Source: Bacillota bacterium
GTDB lineage: Bacteria; Bacillota; Clostridia; Peptostreptococcales; Anaerovoracaceae
Length of the DNA stretch: 64,000 nt
Assembly: GCA_017436705.1 (NCBI GenBank)
Contig: JAFSCP010000036.1
Location: 124,001 to 188,000 of the forward strand
Direction of reading: 5' to 3'
The notes beneath the pieces are model-generated. The model searched no databases and was not told where the DNA came from. It saw only the letters and a program-made list of their open reading frames with translations. Positions 23,081-32,438 of this stretch are shown here, piece after piece; positions within the stretch are counted from its first letter, which is position 1, and every line of letters begins with the position of its first letter. Made by a program: the position numbers and the translations under genes.

Positions 23081-25774
23081 TTAAATTCCCTCTGTTTCAG
23101 ATTCAAGCTGGTCAAGTTCTTCTGCAGTCATAAGCACCTGGCGAGGACGGCTGCCGTCCTGAGGTCCGATGATGCCGCGGGCTTCCATCATATCAACGAT
23201 ACGTGCGGCCCTGTTGTAACCGATTCTGAACCTTCTCTGGAGCATTGATACAGATGCCTGTCCGCTTCTCACAACCAGGTCGATTGCTTCCGGAAGCAGT
23301 TCATCACTGTCGTCCATGGACTCCTGAACATTGGTCCTTTCTATTTTAGTTAAAATATCTGCGTTATAGTTATTTCCGCCTTCTTCCACCTGTTCCTTGA
23401 CAAAGTCGATAACTTTGTTGACTTCAGTGTCAGATACGAAAGTACCCTGTACACGGATTGGCTTGCCCATACCCATAGGGTTGAAAAGCATGTCGCCCTT
23501 TCCAACAAGTTTTTCTGCACCCTGCATGTCCAGAATGGTTCTGGAGTCAACCTGTGAGGATACAGCAAAGGCAATTCTTGAAGGAATGTTCGCCTTGATA
23601 ACACCTGTGATTACGTCAACGGAAGGTCTCTGAGTTGCAACGATAAGGTGCATGCCCGCTGCTCTTGCCATCTGAGCAAGACGGCAGATGGATTCTTCAA
23701 TCTGAGAAGGTGCTGCCATCATCAGGTCAGCAAGTTCGTCGATGATGATAACAACCTGAGGCATTACCTTTTCATGTTCTTCGTTGGCACGTACGTATTC
23801 GTTATATGACTCAAGGTCACGGACGCCTTCTTCAGCAAATTTCTTGTATCTGTCAGTCATTTCGGCAACTGCCCAGTTGAGAGCAGCAGCAGCCTTTGAA
23901 GGGTCAGTTACAACCGGAATGAGCAGATGCGGAATACCGTTGTAATTGCCAAGTTCCACAACCTTAGGATCGATGAGAATCAGTTTGACTTCATCAGGAT
24001 TTGCCTTGTAGATAAGGCTGGTGATGATACTGTTGATGCAGACTGATTTGCCGGAGCCTGTGGAGCCTGCAATAAGCAGGTGCGGCATGGACTTGAGGTC
24101 TGCAACGATTGCATTGCCGCTTATATCCTTACCGACAGCAAAGGTTATCTTGGACTTAGCCTTCTTGAATTCATCAGAATCAATGATTTCACGGAGGCGT
24201 ACCATTGTTACTGCATCGTTTTCAACTTCGATGCCGACAGCAGCCTTGCCAGGAATAGGCGCTTCAATTCTGATTGATTTTGCTTCAAGATTGAGGGCAA
24301 TATCGTCAGCCAGTCTTACGATGCTGTTTACTTTCACACCGATTGCCGGCTGTATTTCGTATCTTGTAACTGTAGGTCCCTGTGTTACCTGCACCACGCG
24401 GGCATTTACATGGAAATTCTGGAGAGTTTCTTCCAGTTTTTCCGCCTTGGCAGTGAGCGCATTGTTGTTGGCTTTAGCACCGCCACTCGGTCTTTCGAGG
24501 AGCGTAATCGGCGGCTTCTTATATTTTTTCACCGGAGGTGCCTGATTAAGTTCCTCCTGTGTGAGCATTGCTACACGGGCTTCCTTGTTTGTAATCTTTT
24601 CCACAACTTCCCTTGCAGGAGTTCCTGCAGTTTCAGCAGGTTTCGCCTCGTCTGCCTGTCCAAGTCCCAGTCCTGTACCAGAAGCAGCAGGTGCAGACAC
24701 GCCGTCAATACCGTAGCCTTCAGCAACGGTTCTCTGGTCTTCAAGGCCTGTGGAATCAGACTTCTTACGGCCGAACAGACTGTCATCGTTCATATATTTC
24801 AGAATACTGTTTTTCTTTTCCTGAGTCAGAGGTGCAACCTGACTAGGCGGTATGTATTCCCTTTCCTTTACCTGTTCCTGAGGTTCTTCAGGCATTGTCT
24901 GGTCTTCAGTTTCGAGAATGCTGCTGTTTACAATCTTGATTTCACGCTTTGGGGCGTTCAGCTCAGCCGCCGGTTTTACACCGTCTGCAGGAGCCTTTGC
25001 AAAACCAAAAGGAAGCTTCATTGTAACCTGCGTTTCTTCTTCATCGTCGTCAGGTTCCAGGTCAAGATGTGCATGTTCCTTGATAAGTCTGCGTTCTTCC
25101 ATCTTGGCACCGATTTTTGCAAAGAACCTTGAAACCGGTGTATTGATAATCAGAAGCAGGCAGATCAGTGTAAGAACTACTGTGAAAATCCAGCAGCCGC
25201 TTTTTCCAAGCCATGTTACAAGCCCTGAAGCGATAATCATTCCGAAGAAACCGCCGCTTTCAAGGGTCTGTCCGCTTGTATAGTAAGCTTTCATAGCTTC
25301 CCAGTTCCACTCAATATCAAGGACATTGACGAAACGGACTGAGTTCATAGTGCATATCATCAGCAGAATTACGAACAAAAGACCGATTGTTTTCAGTGAA
25401 AAATGTGAAGTCTGACGTGCAAAGAGAAGCACTCCGAAAACAATCAGATAGAACGGCAGCACATACGCCATAAAGCCGAAAAGGCCTTTGAGGCACATGT
25501 CAATCATTACGCCCAGTTTGCCGGCACCTTCTGTAAAAGTTGCAACTACAAGGAAAATACCTATAGCAATGGTACTGATAGCCCAGATTTCATCTATAAC
25601 ACGCTTGTTTGCCTGTTTCTTTGCCTGAATTTCCTGTGCTTTGGCCTTGGCCTTGGAATCGCCCTTGCCTTTACCCTTGCTGCCGGAACTCTTACCGGAA
25701 GACGCGGATTTTGCTGAAGTATTTTTATTTTTTGAACCAGGAGGTCTTCCCGGACCTCTTTTTGTTTCAGCCAT
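23081..25774 (-). CDS. ftsK: DNA translocase FtsK/SpoIIIE
   Basis: 897 residues. A basic low-complexity start is followed by four membrane segments (about 60-220), a long linker rich in Glu, Pro and Ala, and the motor. The motor has Walker A GSTGSGKSV, Walker B VVIIIDELADLM and the ATQRPS segment. The C-terminal gamma domain, a winged helix for recognising guide sequences, is present (VSMLQRRFRIGYNRAARIVD). The protein moves chromosomal DNA through the septum at division or sporulation. Without a second copy in view, FtsK and SpoIIIE roles cannot be separated. Confidence 0.95.
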   Translation of the reverse strand: MAETKRGPGRPPGSKNKNTSAKSASSGKSSGSKGKGKGDSKAKAKAQEIQAKKQANKRVIDEIWAISTIAIGIFLVVATFTEGAGKLGVMIDMCLKGLFGFMAYVLPFYLIVFGVLLFARQTSHFSLKTIGLLFVILLMICTMNSVRFVNVLDIEWNWEAMKAYYTSGQTLESGGFFGMIIASGLVTWLGKSGCWIFTVVLTLICLLLIINTPVSRFFAKIGAKMEERRLIKEHAHLDLEPDDDEEETQVTMKLPFGFAKAPADGVKPAAELNAPKREIKIVNSSILETEDQTMPEEPQEQVKEREYIPPSQVAPLTQEKKNSILKYMNDDSLFGRKKSDSTGLEDQRTVAEGYGIDGVSAPAASGTGLGLGQADEAKPAETAGTPAREVVEKITNKEARVAMLTQEELNQAPPVKKYKKPPITLLERPSGGAKANNNALTAKAEKLEETLQNFHVNARVVQVTQGPTVTRYEIQPAIGVKVNSIVRLADDIALNLEAKSIRIEAPIPGKAAVGIEVENDAVTMVRLREIIDSDEFKKAKSKITFAVGKDISGNAIVADLKSMPHLLIAGSTGSGKSVCINSIITSLIYKANPDEVKLILIDPKVVELGNYNGIPHLLIPVVTDPSKAAAALNWAVAEMTDRYKKFAEEGVRDLESYNEYVRANEEHEKVMPQVVIIIDELADLMMAAPSQIEESICRLAQMARAAGMHLIVATQRPSVDVITGVIKANIPSRIAFAVSSQVDSRTILDMQGAEKLVGKGDMLFNPMGMGKPIRVQGTFVSDTEVNKVIDFVKEQVEEGGNNYNADILTKIERTNVQESMDDSDELLPEAIDLVVRSGQASVSMLQRRFRIGYNRAARIVDMMEARGIIGPQDGSRPRQVLMTAEELDQLESETEGI

Positions 25775-25804
25775 TTTTTCTCTCCTAATTCTTTTATCAG
25801 ATTA

Positions 25805-26638
25805 CTATGCGAAGAAACTGTAAATCACTACAGCTGCGCCCAGTAACCATACGTAATATGAAAAATAGTTTAATTTTTTATTGGATACAACTTTAATCAT
25901 GGTCTTGATTGCAACCAGTCCTGAAACCGCCGCTACAATCATTCCGACAAGAACAGGGCCGAGCTGTGCCATGTCAAAACCGGCTTCCAGTGCTGCCGGT
26001 GCTTCAAGAACGGCAGATCCTAAAATTGAAGGAATTGAAATCAGGAAAACGTATTTTACAGCAAATTCCCTGTTGAGATTGCACACAAGGCTGCCGAACA
26101 GAGTTGAGCCTGACCTTGAAATTCCAGGGCAGATAGCGATTCCCTGCACAATACCGATAAAGATTGCATTGCGGTAGTTCATCTGCTTGATTCCCCTCTT
26201 GGATGAACCCATCTTTTCAGCAAAGGTTAACAGAAAACCTGTTATTATCAACCCGATACCTATCGGCAGAACTGAAGTATAAAGTGAATCAAATAAATCG
26301 TTGAAGAGTATTCCGATGATTCCTGTAGGAATAGTCGCCACAATAATCATAACGCCCAGCTTGCGGACCGGTCTTTCCTCGATACGAAGTCCCTTTCCTG
26401 TGAAAATGTCCTTAATTGTCAGACAAAGTTCGACAATCAGTTCCCAGATATCTTTCCAGTACACAATAAAAACTGAAACCAGCGTACCAACATGGAGCAG
26501 AACTGCAAAAAGAAGAACCTTGTCTTCTTCGATTCCGAACCACTGCTGCAGCAGAGCCAGATGGCCTGAGCTGCTGATTGGCAGGAACTCAGCGAGCCCC
26601 TGCACCAAACCCAAAATTACCGCTTCAAAATATGTCAT
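25805..26638 (-). CDS. uppP: Undecaprenyl-diphosphatase (UppP/BacA)
   Basis: 277 residues, polytopic. Both catalytic signatures are seen: EFLPISSSGHL near residue 17 and PGISRSGST around 170. The enzyme recycles the lipid carrier of cell wall synthesis and confers bacitracin tolerance. The gene starts 9 bp after asd on the same strand and precedes ftsK by 30 bp. Confidence 0.95.
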   Translation of the reverse strand: MTYFEAVILGLVQGLAEFLPISSSGHLALLQQWFGIEEDKVLLFAVLLHVGTLVSVFIVYWKDIWELIVELCLTIKDIFTGKGLRIEERPVRKLGVMIIVATIPTGIIGILFNDLFDSLYTSVLPIGIGLIITGFLLTFAEKMGSSKRGIKQMNYRNAIFIGIVQGIAICPGISRSGSTLFGSLVCNLNREFAVKYVFLISIPSILGSAVLEAPAALEAGFDMAQLGPVLVGMIVAAVSGLVAIKTMIKVVSNKKLNYFSYYVWLLGAAVVIYSFFA

Positions 26639-26647
26639 AATATCTCC

Positions 26648-27739
26648 TTATTTTTTAGTAATGTATCCTTTTGCAGTCAGACATTCTGCGCCGAGAATTG
26701 CGCCGCCTGCTGCACCTCTTACAGTATTATGTGAAAGTCCCACAAACTTAAAATCATAAATGCTGTCTTCTCTGATGCGGCCGATGGAAATTCCCATGCC
26801 CTTATCTCTGTCAACATCTGCCTTAACCTGAGGTCTGTTGTCTTCTTCAAAGTACTTGATGAACTGTTCAGGTGCCATAGGAAGTTTTGCTTCCTGCGGG
26901 AATCCCTTGTAACTTTCAAGCTTTTCGATAAGCTGCTGCTTTGTAGGCTGTTTTCTGAATTTAACGAAAGCAGCTGCTGTGTGGCCATTTAAAACAGGCA
27001 CTCTCAGGCACTGACAGGAAATCACAGGCTCCTGCGCCTTGACGATTTCACCCTTTTCCATGTCCACGTGGCCCCAGATTCTCAGAGGTTCCTGTTCGCT
27101 CTTTTCTTCTTCGCCACCGATGTAAGGAATGATGTTTTCAACCATTTCAGGCCATGAACTGAAGTCCTTGCCTGCACCTGAAATCGCCTGGTAAGTTGTG
27201 ATTACGCATTCATATGGTTCGAATTCCTTCCATGCGTTGAGAGCAGGCACATAGCTCTGGATTGAGCAGTTAGGCTTTACAGCGATGAAGCCGCGTGTTG
27301 TTCCCAGACGCTTTTTCTGAGCTTCGATAATCTGAAAATGATCATCGTTGATTTCAGGAATTACCATAGGAACGTCAGGAGTCCATCTGTGGGCACTGTT
27401 GTTGGAAACTACAGGTGTTTCAGTCTTTGCGTAAGCTTCTTCGATGGCCTTTATTTCTTCCTTGGTCATATCAACTGCACTGAAAACAAAGTCAACTGTT
27501 GCAGCCACTTTTTCCACTTCGTTCACATTCATAATTACGATGTTTTTCACAGCTTCAGGAATTGGATTTTCCATTTTCCATCTTCCTTCCACAGCTTCTG
27601 CATATGTCTGGCCTGCACTTCTTTCGCTGGCAGCAATGGTGGTCACTTCAAACCAAGGGTGATTTTCGAGAAGAGAAATGAATCTCTGACCTACCATACC
27701 TGTCCCGCCGAGAATGCCGACTCTTAATTTTTCATTCAT
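26648..27739 (-). CDS. asd: Aspartate-semialdehyde dehydrogenase
   Basis: 363 residues. NADP-binding GILGGTGMVGQRF is at the N-terminus, and the nucleophilic cysteine is in KPNCSIQ. The wording (NCSIQ, FVFSAVDMTKEEIK) fits the archaeal/fungal-like branch of the enzyme rather than the enterobacterial one. It reduces aspartyl phosphate on the way to lysine, diaminopimelate, threonine and methionine. It is divergent from dapA, which takes the next step towards diaminopimelate. Confidence 0.94.
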   Translation of the reverse strand: MNEKLRVGILGGTGMVGQRFISLLENHPWFEVTTIAASERSAGQTYAEAVEGRWKMENPIPEAVKNIVIMNVNEVEKVAATVDFVFSAVDMTKEEIKAIEEAYAKTETPVVSNNSAHRWTPDVPMVIPEINDDHFQIIEAQKKRLGTTRGFIAVKPNCSIQSYVPALNAWKEFEPYECVITTYQAISGAGKDFSSWPEMVENIIPYIGGEEEKSEQEPLRIWGHVDMEKGEIVKAQEPVISCQCLRVPVLNGHTAAAFVKFRKQPTKQQLIEKLESYKGFPQEAKLPMAPEQFIKYFEEDNRPQVKADVDRDKGMGISIGRIREDSIYDFKFVGLSHNTVRGAAGGAILGAECLTAKGYITKK

Positions 27740-27842
27740 GTCAATTACCTCACTTTATGTCAATTTAGTTTTAAGCATAGTTACACACTTTAATAGTTTA
27801 TTTTATCACTTTTCAGCGACCTTTTCAACAAAATCGGTCACT

Positions 27843-27871
27843 TTGAATATAATATTTTAACACTATTTAAT
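27843..27871 (+). promoter_or_regulatory. Sigma-A promoter for dapA
   Basis: TTGAAT (27843-27848), a 17-bp spacer and TTTAAT (27866-27871), about 33 bp before the dapA start. It lies in the divergent asd/dapA gap. Confidence 0.5.
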
Positions 27872-27903
27872 ATATGAATAACCCTTGAAAGGTGGTGGAA
27901 TTT

Positions 27904-28782
27904 TTGACACTTTTTGAAGGTGCTGCAACAGCCCTTATTACACCGTTCAGAGACGGTAAAATAGATTACGTATCAATGGGAAAGCTGGTGGAATGGCAGA
28001 TTGCCCAGGGCATTGACGCCCTGGTAGTCTGCGGAACAACCGGCGAGGCTTCTACCCTTTCTGTCCGCGAAAAACTGGATCTTATCAAGTTCGTGGCTGA
28101 CCTTACTTCAGGCCGCGTACCTGTAATCGCCGGAACAGGCGGCAACTGCACAGAATCAGCCCTCGAACTCTCAAAAGAAGCCGAAAAAACAGGCGCTGAC
28201 GGACTTCTTATCATAACCCCATATTACAACAAATGTTCTGAAACCGGCCTCATAACCCACTTTCAGACCATTGCTGATGCTGTAAACCTGCCGGTAATTA
28301 TGTACTCTGTCCCTTCCCGTACAGGTGTAAATATGGGTCCCGAAGCAGTCCGTATTCTCAAAGAACATCCTAATATAGTCGGGCTTAAAGAAGCTTCCGG
28401 CAACATTTCGCAGATATGCCAGCTGGCTGCCCATATTGACGATGATTTTACAATTTACTCGGGCAATGATGACCAGACTGTACCTATTCTCTCACTTGGC
28501 GGAAAAGGCTGTATTTCAACTGTTTCCAACATTATTCCGGGCCGTTTCAGCCGGATGATCCACTCATGGCTTGACGGCGAAGTGACCTGGGCCGGCAGCG
28601 AGCAGATTGCCCTCAAACCACTTATCGACGCTGTGTTCACCGAAGTAAACCCAATCCCGATCAAAGCCGCACTCTACATGATGGGCATGTGCAATCTTGA
28701 GTACCGTCTGCCCCTCTGCCCTCCGTCCAACAAAACCCAGTATGCCCTCTACGAAACATTACGCGATTACGGGCTGGTATAA
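27904..28782 (+). CDS. dapA: 4-hydroxy-tetrahydrodipicolinate synthase
   Basis: 292 residues from a TTG at 27904-27906, chosen because AAAGGTGG lies at normal distance and the protein then opens MTLFEGAATALITPF, as DapA proteins do; a GTG four codons upstream would overlap the binding site. The GTTGEASTLS loop, the YSVPSRTGV segment and the Schiff-base lysine in GLKEASG are all present. The enzyme condenses pyruvate with aspartate semialdehyde. Confidence 0.94.
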   Translation: MTLFEGAATALITPFRDGKIDYVSMGKLVEWQIAQGIDALVVCGTTGEASTLSVREKLDLIKFVADLTSGRVPVIAGTGGNCTESALELSKEAEKTGADGLLIITPYYNKCSETGLITHFQTIADAVNLPVIMYSVPSRTGVNMGPEAVRILKEHPNIVGLKEASGNISQICQLAAHIDDDFTIYSGNDDQTVPILSLGGKGCISTVSNIIPGRFSRMIHSWLDGEVTWAGSEQIALKPLIDAVFTEVNPIPIKAALYMMGMCNLEYRLPLCPPSNKTQYALYETLRDYGLV

Positions 28783-28798
28783 TAATCTTCAATTCAAA

Positions 28799-28817
28799 AG
28801 GGGCCTTATCGGCCCCT
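28799..28817. terminator. Terminator between dapA and the ABC module
   Basis: AGGGGCC and GGCCCCT with a 5-nt loop. The minus strand continues UUUUG, so it is a better terminator for the DUF4340 gene, but its position between convergent genes lets it serve both. Confidence 0.75.
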
Positions 28818-28824
28818 CAAACTG

Positions 28825-29370
28825 TTATTCTTCAGTTTCTGATTCTTCAGGTGCCGCCAGTTCATCCATTGTTACTTCAAAACTGTCAAGATAGCTTCCT
28901 GTAACAACGTAAATTTCCTCGCCGCCCTGAATCATTGCGTAATAATCCAGCGCCACTTCATTGTAGCTTCCAGTAAGAATTGTTTTGGCACTGCCGTCTG
29001 CCATCTCAAACCTGATACCTTCAGTATCTTCATAAAAACCATAGTCACTGGTGCTAACAGCATCATCGATAACTACGCTTGCCTCAATACTGGAAACTGC
29101 CGCTGCCATTGCCTCCGCAGCATCCTGATTAACTTCAAAATCTTCGTTGTAAGGGTCAACCCACACTCCATCGATTTTTGAGAGTACATATTCATTCCCT
29201 TCGTAAGACCAGTCAAGCTGAACGATTTCTGCAGGATCCACATCTGTAACAGTATAAGTTTTGTTATCATCAGCTACTGATTTTTCAGCCCATGCAGTAA
29301 CACCAAAATATGCACCGATGAGCACTGCCAGGCAAATAATCAGCAGAATCATTTTTTTAGATCTTGACAT
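28825..29370 (-). CDS. DUF4340 domain-containing membrane-anchored protein
   Basis: 181 residues from the ATG at 29368-29370, which overlaps the stop of the previous gene as TAATG and has AAGGAG upstream. An N-terminal membrane segment (about 7-27) is followed by an extracytoplasmic domain of the DUF4340 type (LDWSYEGNEYVLSKIDGVW). Proteins of this type accompany GldG-like exporters. It is the last gene of a four-gene ABC operon and probably works with it at the cell surface. The exact function is not known. Confidence 0.75.
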   Translation of the reverse strand: MSRSKKMILLIICLAVLIGAYFGVTAWAEKSVADDNKTYTVTDVDPAEIVQLDWSYEGNEYVLSKIDGVWVDPYNEDFEVNQDAAEAMAAAVSSIEASVVIDDAVSTSDYGFYEDTEGIRFEMADGSAKTILTGSYNEVALDYYAMIQGGEEIYVVTGSYLDSFEVTMDELAAPEESETEE

Positions 29371-30788
29371 TACATTTTTCTCCTTCTTACCCATACATAG
29401 ATTCCTGCCGCGATAAATGCCGCCGGAATAACAAAAATAATTAATACTGATAGCTTGTTTGACTGAGATGCCGTCATCGTCAGGTAGTCGTAGGAAATTG
29501 ATTTTGCTCTGATTGTGACAGAATCTTCGATTTCACAAAGCCAGCCCAGTGAGTTGATGACAAAGTCTGTGTTTGCACCTGATGCCAGTTCATCCATCTG
29601 TGCATCAGTAATATAGGAACTGGACATCCATACAATCTTAGCTTCTTCTGTATCCTGAACATCTGTGATTGCAACAGCTACAGCAAATCCGTCTTCTGTT
29701 TCAACATCTCCGGTTTCCTTTTCTGCAGTAGTTGAATTCATACCGGCTTTCTTTACAAAAGCATCTTCAGATGTCTGAAGTAATGTCGTAGCTGTAATAC
29801 TTTCGTCATCAAAATCATTATTGATTTCAATACCGTGAGCCATAGGCATGAGCACGAAATAATTACTGTTAATCAGCGGTGTAGTTATATCGTGGCTGTA
29901 CATGCCCGGAAGCAGATAGTTAGCGTAGTTATAAAGGCAGAAATCACTGTCCTGCTCCATTACTACACCGTTTACACCGTCCACACCGTAGCCTGACATA
30001 AGACCGTACAGATTAGTCAGTTCATCTTCTGTGCAATCGGTAAAGAGAAGCATTTTGCCACCGTTTTCAAGGTATTCACTTAGAATTTCAATGTCCTGCG
30101 CACTGAAATCAGACAATGGGCTGTAAACTATAAGTGCCTCGCAATCTGCAGGAACCGCACCCTCTTTAAGTAGATTTACTGATTCAACCTCCATGTTTTC
30201 AAGACTGATTTTTTTCTGCAGTTCTGACGGAATGTCCTTTTCACCATGACCTGTCACATAATACAGCTTGGTCTGGATATCACTTGTCACAATTTTAATT
30301 GCTGATGTAAGAACGCCCTCACCGTTGTATTCAGTTATTTCGTTATAGTTTTCATCGTAGGAATACAGGTAAATATCGTAGTAACTCAGGTACCGGGTCT
30401 TTGTTTCGTCGGAATTTGTTACAATAAGGCTGTTATTGTAAATACCGTCGCTTGTGTACTGGTAAGCAAAGGTCGGATAAACAACCGGGTCAATCTTTTC
30501 TACCACCACATTCTTACTCAGGTCCTCATAATTTGCAAGCATGTTTTCAATATAAACATCTTCGTAACCCTCCTGTACAAGCCAGTAAATGTGGACGTCT
30601 TCTTCCAGAGTCTTTACCACAGTCCTGGTCTGTTCGCCGATGGAATAGATTTCGTTGGAGTTGAGGTCAATTGCTTTGATTTTTGAAGGAAGTGCATTGA
30701 TACACATGTTGAAAATCACTGCAATTGCAATGACGGCAACCGTCGTAGCTGCGGTGTAAGTTCCAAGACGGAATTTTTTCTTATCCAT
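29370..30788 (-). CDS. GldG-type ABC transporter auxiliary protein
   Basis: 472 residues from the ATG at 30786-30788 (GGAGG upstream; TAATG overlap with the permease stop). One membrane segment lies near the N-terminus (about 10-32) and one near the C-terminus (about 445-466). The large outside region contains an ABC-auxiliary domain with YYVTGHGEKDIPSELQK and ENGGKMLLFTD. GldG was named for gliding motility in Bacteroidetes, but the family is widespread in non-gliding Firmicutes. The cargo is unknown. Confidence 0.8.
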   Translation of the reverse strand: MDKKKFRLGTYTAATTVAVIAIAVIFNMCINALPSKIKAIDLNSNEIYSIGEQTRTVVKTLEEDVHIYWLVQEGYEDVYIENMLANYEDLSKNVVVEKIDPVVYPTFAYQYTSDGIYNNSLIVTNSDETKTRYLSYYDIYLYSYDENYNEITEYNGEGVLTSAIKIVTSDIQTKLYYVTGHGEKDIPSELQKKISLENMEVESVNLLKEGAVPADCEALIVYSPLSDFSAQDIEILSEYLENGGKMLLFTDCTEDELTNLYGLMSGYGVDGVNGVVMEQDSDFCLYNYANYLLPGMYSHDITTPLINSNYFVLMPMAHGIEINNDFDDESITATTLLQTSEDAFVKKAGMNSTTAEKETGDVETEDGFAVAVAITDVQDTEEAKIVWMSSSYITDAQMDELASGANTDFVINSLGWLCEIEDSVTIRAKSISYDYLTMTASQSNKLSVLIIFVIPAAFIAAGIYVWVRRRKM

Positions 30789-31486
30789 TAACTCCACCTC
30801 CTTTTTTCAAGCGCCTGCACAGTCAGGAAAACCGCTACAGCAGCCACGCTCACAAAGAGCGCCACTACGCTCAGATCAAGCACACCATAAACAAACTGGT
30901 CAAGTCTCATGAATAGGCATGTGTCAGAAAGAAGCTGTGCACCGAAAGGCACATAGGCAGAAAGCCCGTCGGCCAGATAGTTCACAAGGAGCACCAGGAA
31001 GCAGATTGCTGCTGCCAGAGGCTGACTTTCTGTCAATGAGGAAATGAACATACCGATTGCAATGAGTGCCGCACCAAGAAGGAAGAACCCGAAAATTGCG
31101 CAGAATGAAATCTTAATTGACACATTTCCAAAAAAAGAAAGTATAAACGGATAAACTGCCATAACCGCCACAGGCACTGCAAATATAGCAAGAAGAGCCA
31201 GATACTTGCCAAGCACAATCTTCGTCATGCTCAGCGGCAGAGCATAAAGAAGTTGGTCAGTCTTCTGTTTTCTTTCTTCCGCAAAAACTCTCATAGTCAG
31301 TACAGGTACAATAATGAGAAAAATAAAGGCCACATTGCCCACCACATACTCAAAATTGGAATAATAACCCATAAGACAGATGGACATTGTATATATACCT
31401 GTAAATATCAGCAGGAAAGCAGCGAAAGCATATCCTGTCATAGATGTGAAATATGATTTGAATTCCCGTTTAAAGATTGCCAGCAT
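30788..31486 (-). CDS. ABC-2 type permease (GldF-like)
   Basis: 232 residues with six membrane segments, starting MLAIFKREFKSYFTSMTGY, the usual opening of GldF-type permeases. The ATG at 31484-31486 is preferred because GGAGG sits nine bases upstream; a GTG two codons earlier is too close to it. The start overlaps the end of the ATPase gene by 17 bp. It should form the membrane channel of the exporter. Confidence 0.85.
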   Translation of the reverse strand: MLAIFKREFKSYFTSMTGYAFAAFLLIFTGIYTMSICLMGYYSNFEYVVGNVAFIFLIIVPVLTMRVFAEERKQKTDQLLYALPLSMTKIVLGKYLALLAIFAVPVAVMAVYPFILSFFGNVSIKISFCAIFGFFLLGAALIAIGMFISSLTESQPLAAAICFLVLLVNYLADGLSAYVPFGAQLLSDTCLFMRLDQFVYGVLDLSVVALFVSVAAVAVFLTVQALEKRRWS

Positions 31487-32249
31487 CTTCACTCACCTCC
31501 TCTGTCACCGCTTCTGCAGACGTTTCTGCAAAAGTATCTGTTGCCCCCGTCAGTCTGAGGAAAATAGTTTCAAGATCCATGCCGTAAGTCTTTTCAAGGT
31601 TTTCGGCAGTGTCATCAGCCACAAGCTTTCCGTCAGAAATAATCAGAATATGATTGCAGACTGCACTGATTTCGGAAAGAATGTGGCTGCTGAGAATGAC
31701 CGTATGCTCTTTGCCAAGTTCTCTGATAAGGTCACGGATTTCAATAATCTGCTTAGGGTCAAGGCCCACTGTCGGTTCGTCAAGAATGATAATTTCCGGG
31801 TCGCCAATGAGCGCCTGAGCGATACCAACACGCTGGCGATAGCCCTTGGAAAGATTTTTGATTACTCTTCCGGCTACATCTGTCGTCTGGGTTTTTTCCA
31901 TAACGTCAAAGAGTTCCTCCATCATTCCACTCTTTGCCACACCCTTTACTTCCGCAATAAACTTCAGGTAATCGATAACCTTCATGTCCGGATAAAGAGG
32001 TGGGATTTCCGGCAGATAACCGATAAGTTTTTTTGCCTTCATTGCGTCTTCGAAAATATCAAAACCGCCGATGTTAACCTGCCCCGATGAAGCAGCCAAA
32101 CAGCCGGTTATGATGTTCATAGTCGTTGACTTACCTGCACCATTGGGACCTAAAAAGCCATAAACGTTTCCTTTTTCGATTGTGAAGGAAAGGTCATCTA
32201 TAGCCTTATGATTTCCGTAATTTTTAGTTAAATTTTTTACATTAATCAT
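31470..32249 (-). CDS. ABC transporter ATP-binding protein (GldA-like)
   Basis: 259 residues. Walker A GPNGAGKST, signature LSKGYRQRVGIAQAL, Walker B IIILDEPTVGLDP and the switch histidine in ILSSHILSE are all intact. The last 30 residues form an acidic tail. It is the first gene of the four-gene exporter operon, transcribed from a promoter with a near-consensus sequence. Confidence 0.92.
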   Translation of the reverse strand: MINVKNLTKNYGNHKAIDDLSFTIEKGNVYGFLGPNGAGKSTTMNIITGCLAASSGQVNIGGFDIFEDAMKAKKLIGYLPEIPPLYPDMKVIDYLKFIAEVKGVAKSGMMEELFDVMEKTQTTDVAGRVIKNLSKGYRQRVGIAQALIGDPEIIILDEPTVGLDPKQIIEIRDLIRELGKEHTVILSSHILSEISAVCNHILIISDGKLVADDTAENLEKTYGMDLETIFLRLTGATDTFAETSAEAVTEEVSEDAGNL

Positions 32250-32283
32250 GGTGAATTATGTCCTTTCTGTATAATGTACCTGC

Positions 32284-32312
32284 ATTTTAAACGTTGAAAT
32301 TTCAAGTGTCAA
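32284..32312 (-). promoter_or_regulatory. Sigma-A promoter of the Gld-type ABC operon
   Basis: TTGACA (32307-32312), a 17-bp spacer and TAAAAT (32284-32289) on the minus strand. The spacer contains the perfect palindrome TTGAAATTTCAA (32294-32305), which could be an operator. Confidence 0.72.
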
Positions 32313-32410
32313 CGGACTTTACCAACATCACATTCAAACTTCACATATTCACCTTGTGTGTGAAAACTTCGTAGCAATAATTTCATATTTTTCACGCAAA
32401 AAACAAGATA

Positions 32411-32432
32411 GGCGGCAGATTGGCCTGCCGCC
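32411..32432 (-). terminator. Terminator of the Rpn-family gene
   Basis: GGCGGCAG and CTGCCGCC form an 8-bp GC-rich stem with a 6-nt loop, followed by a stretch with UUUUUU on the minus strand, 7 bp after the gene's stop. Confidence 0.87.
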
Positions 32433-32438
32433 GTTGAT

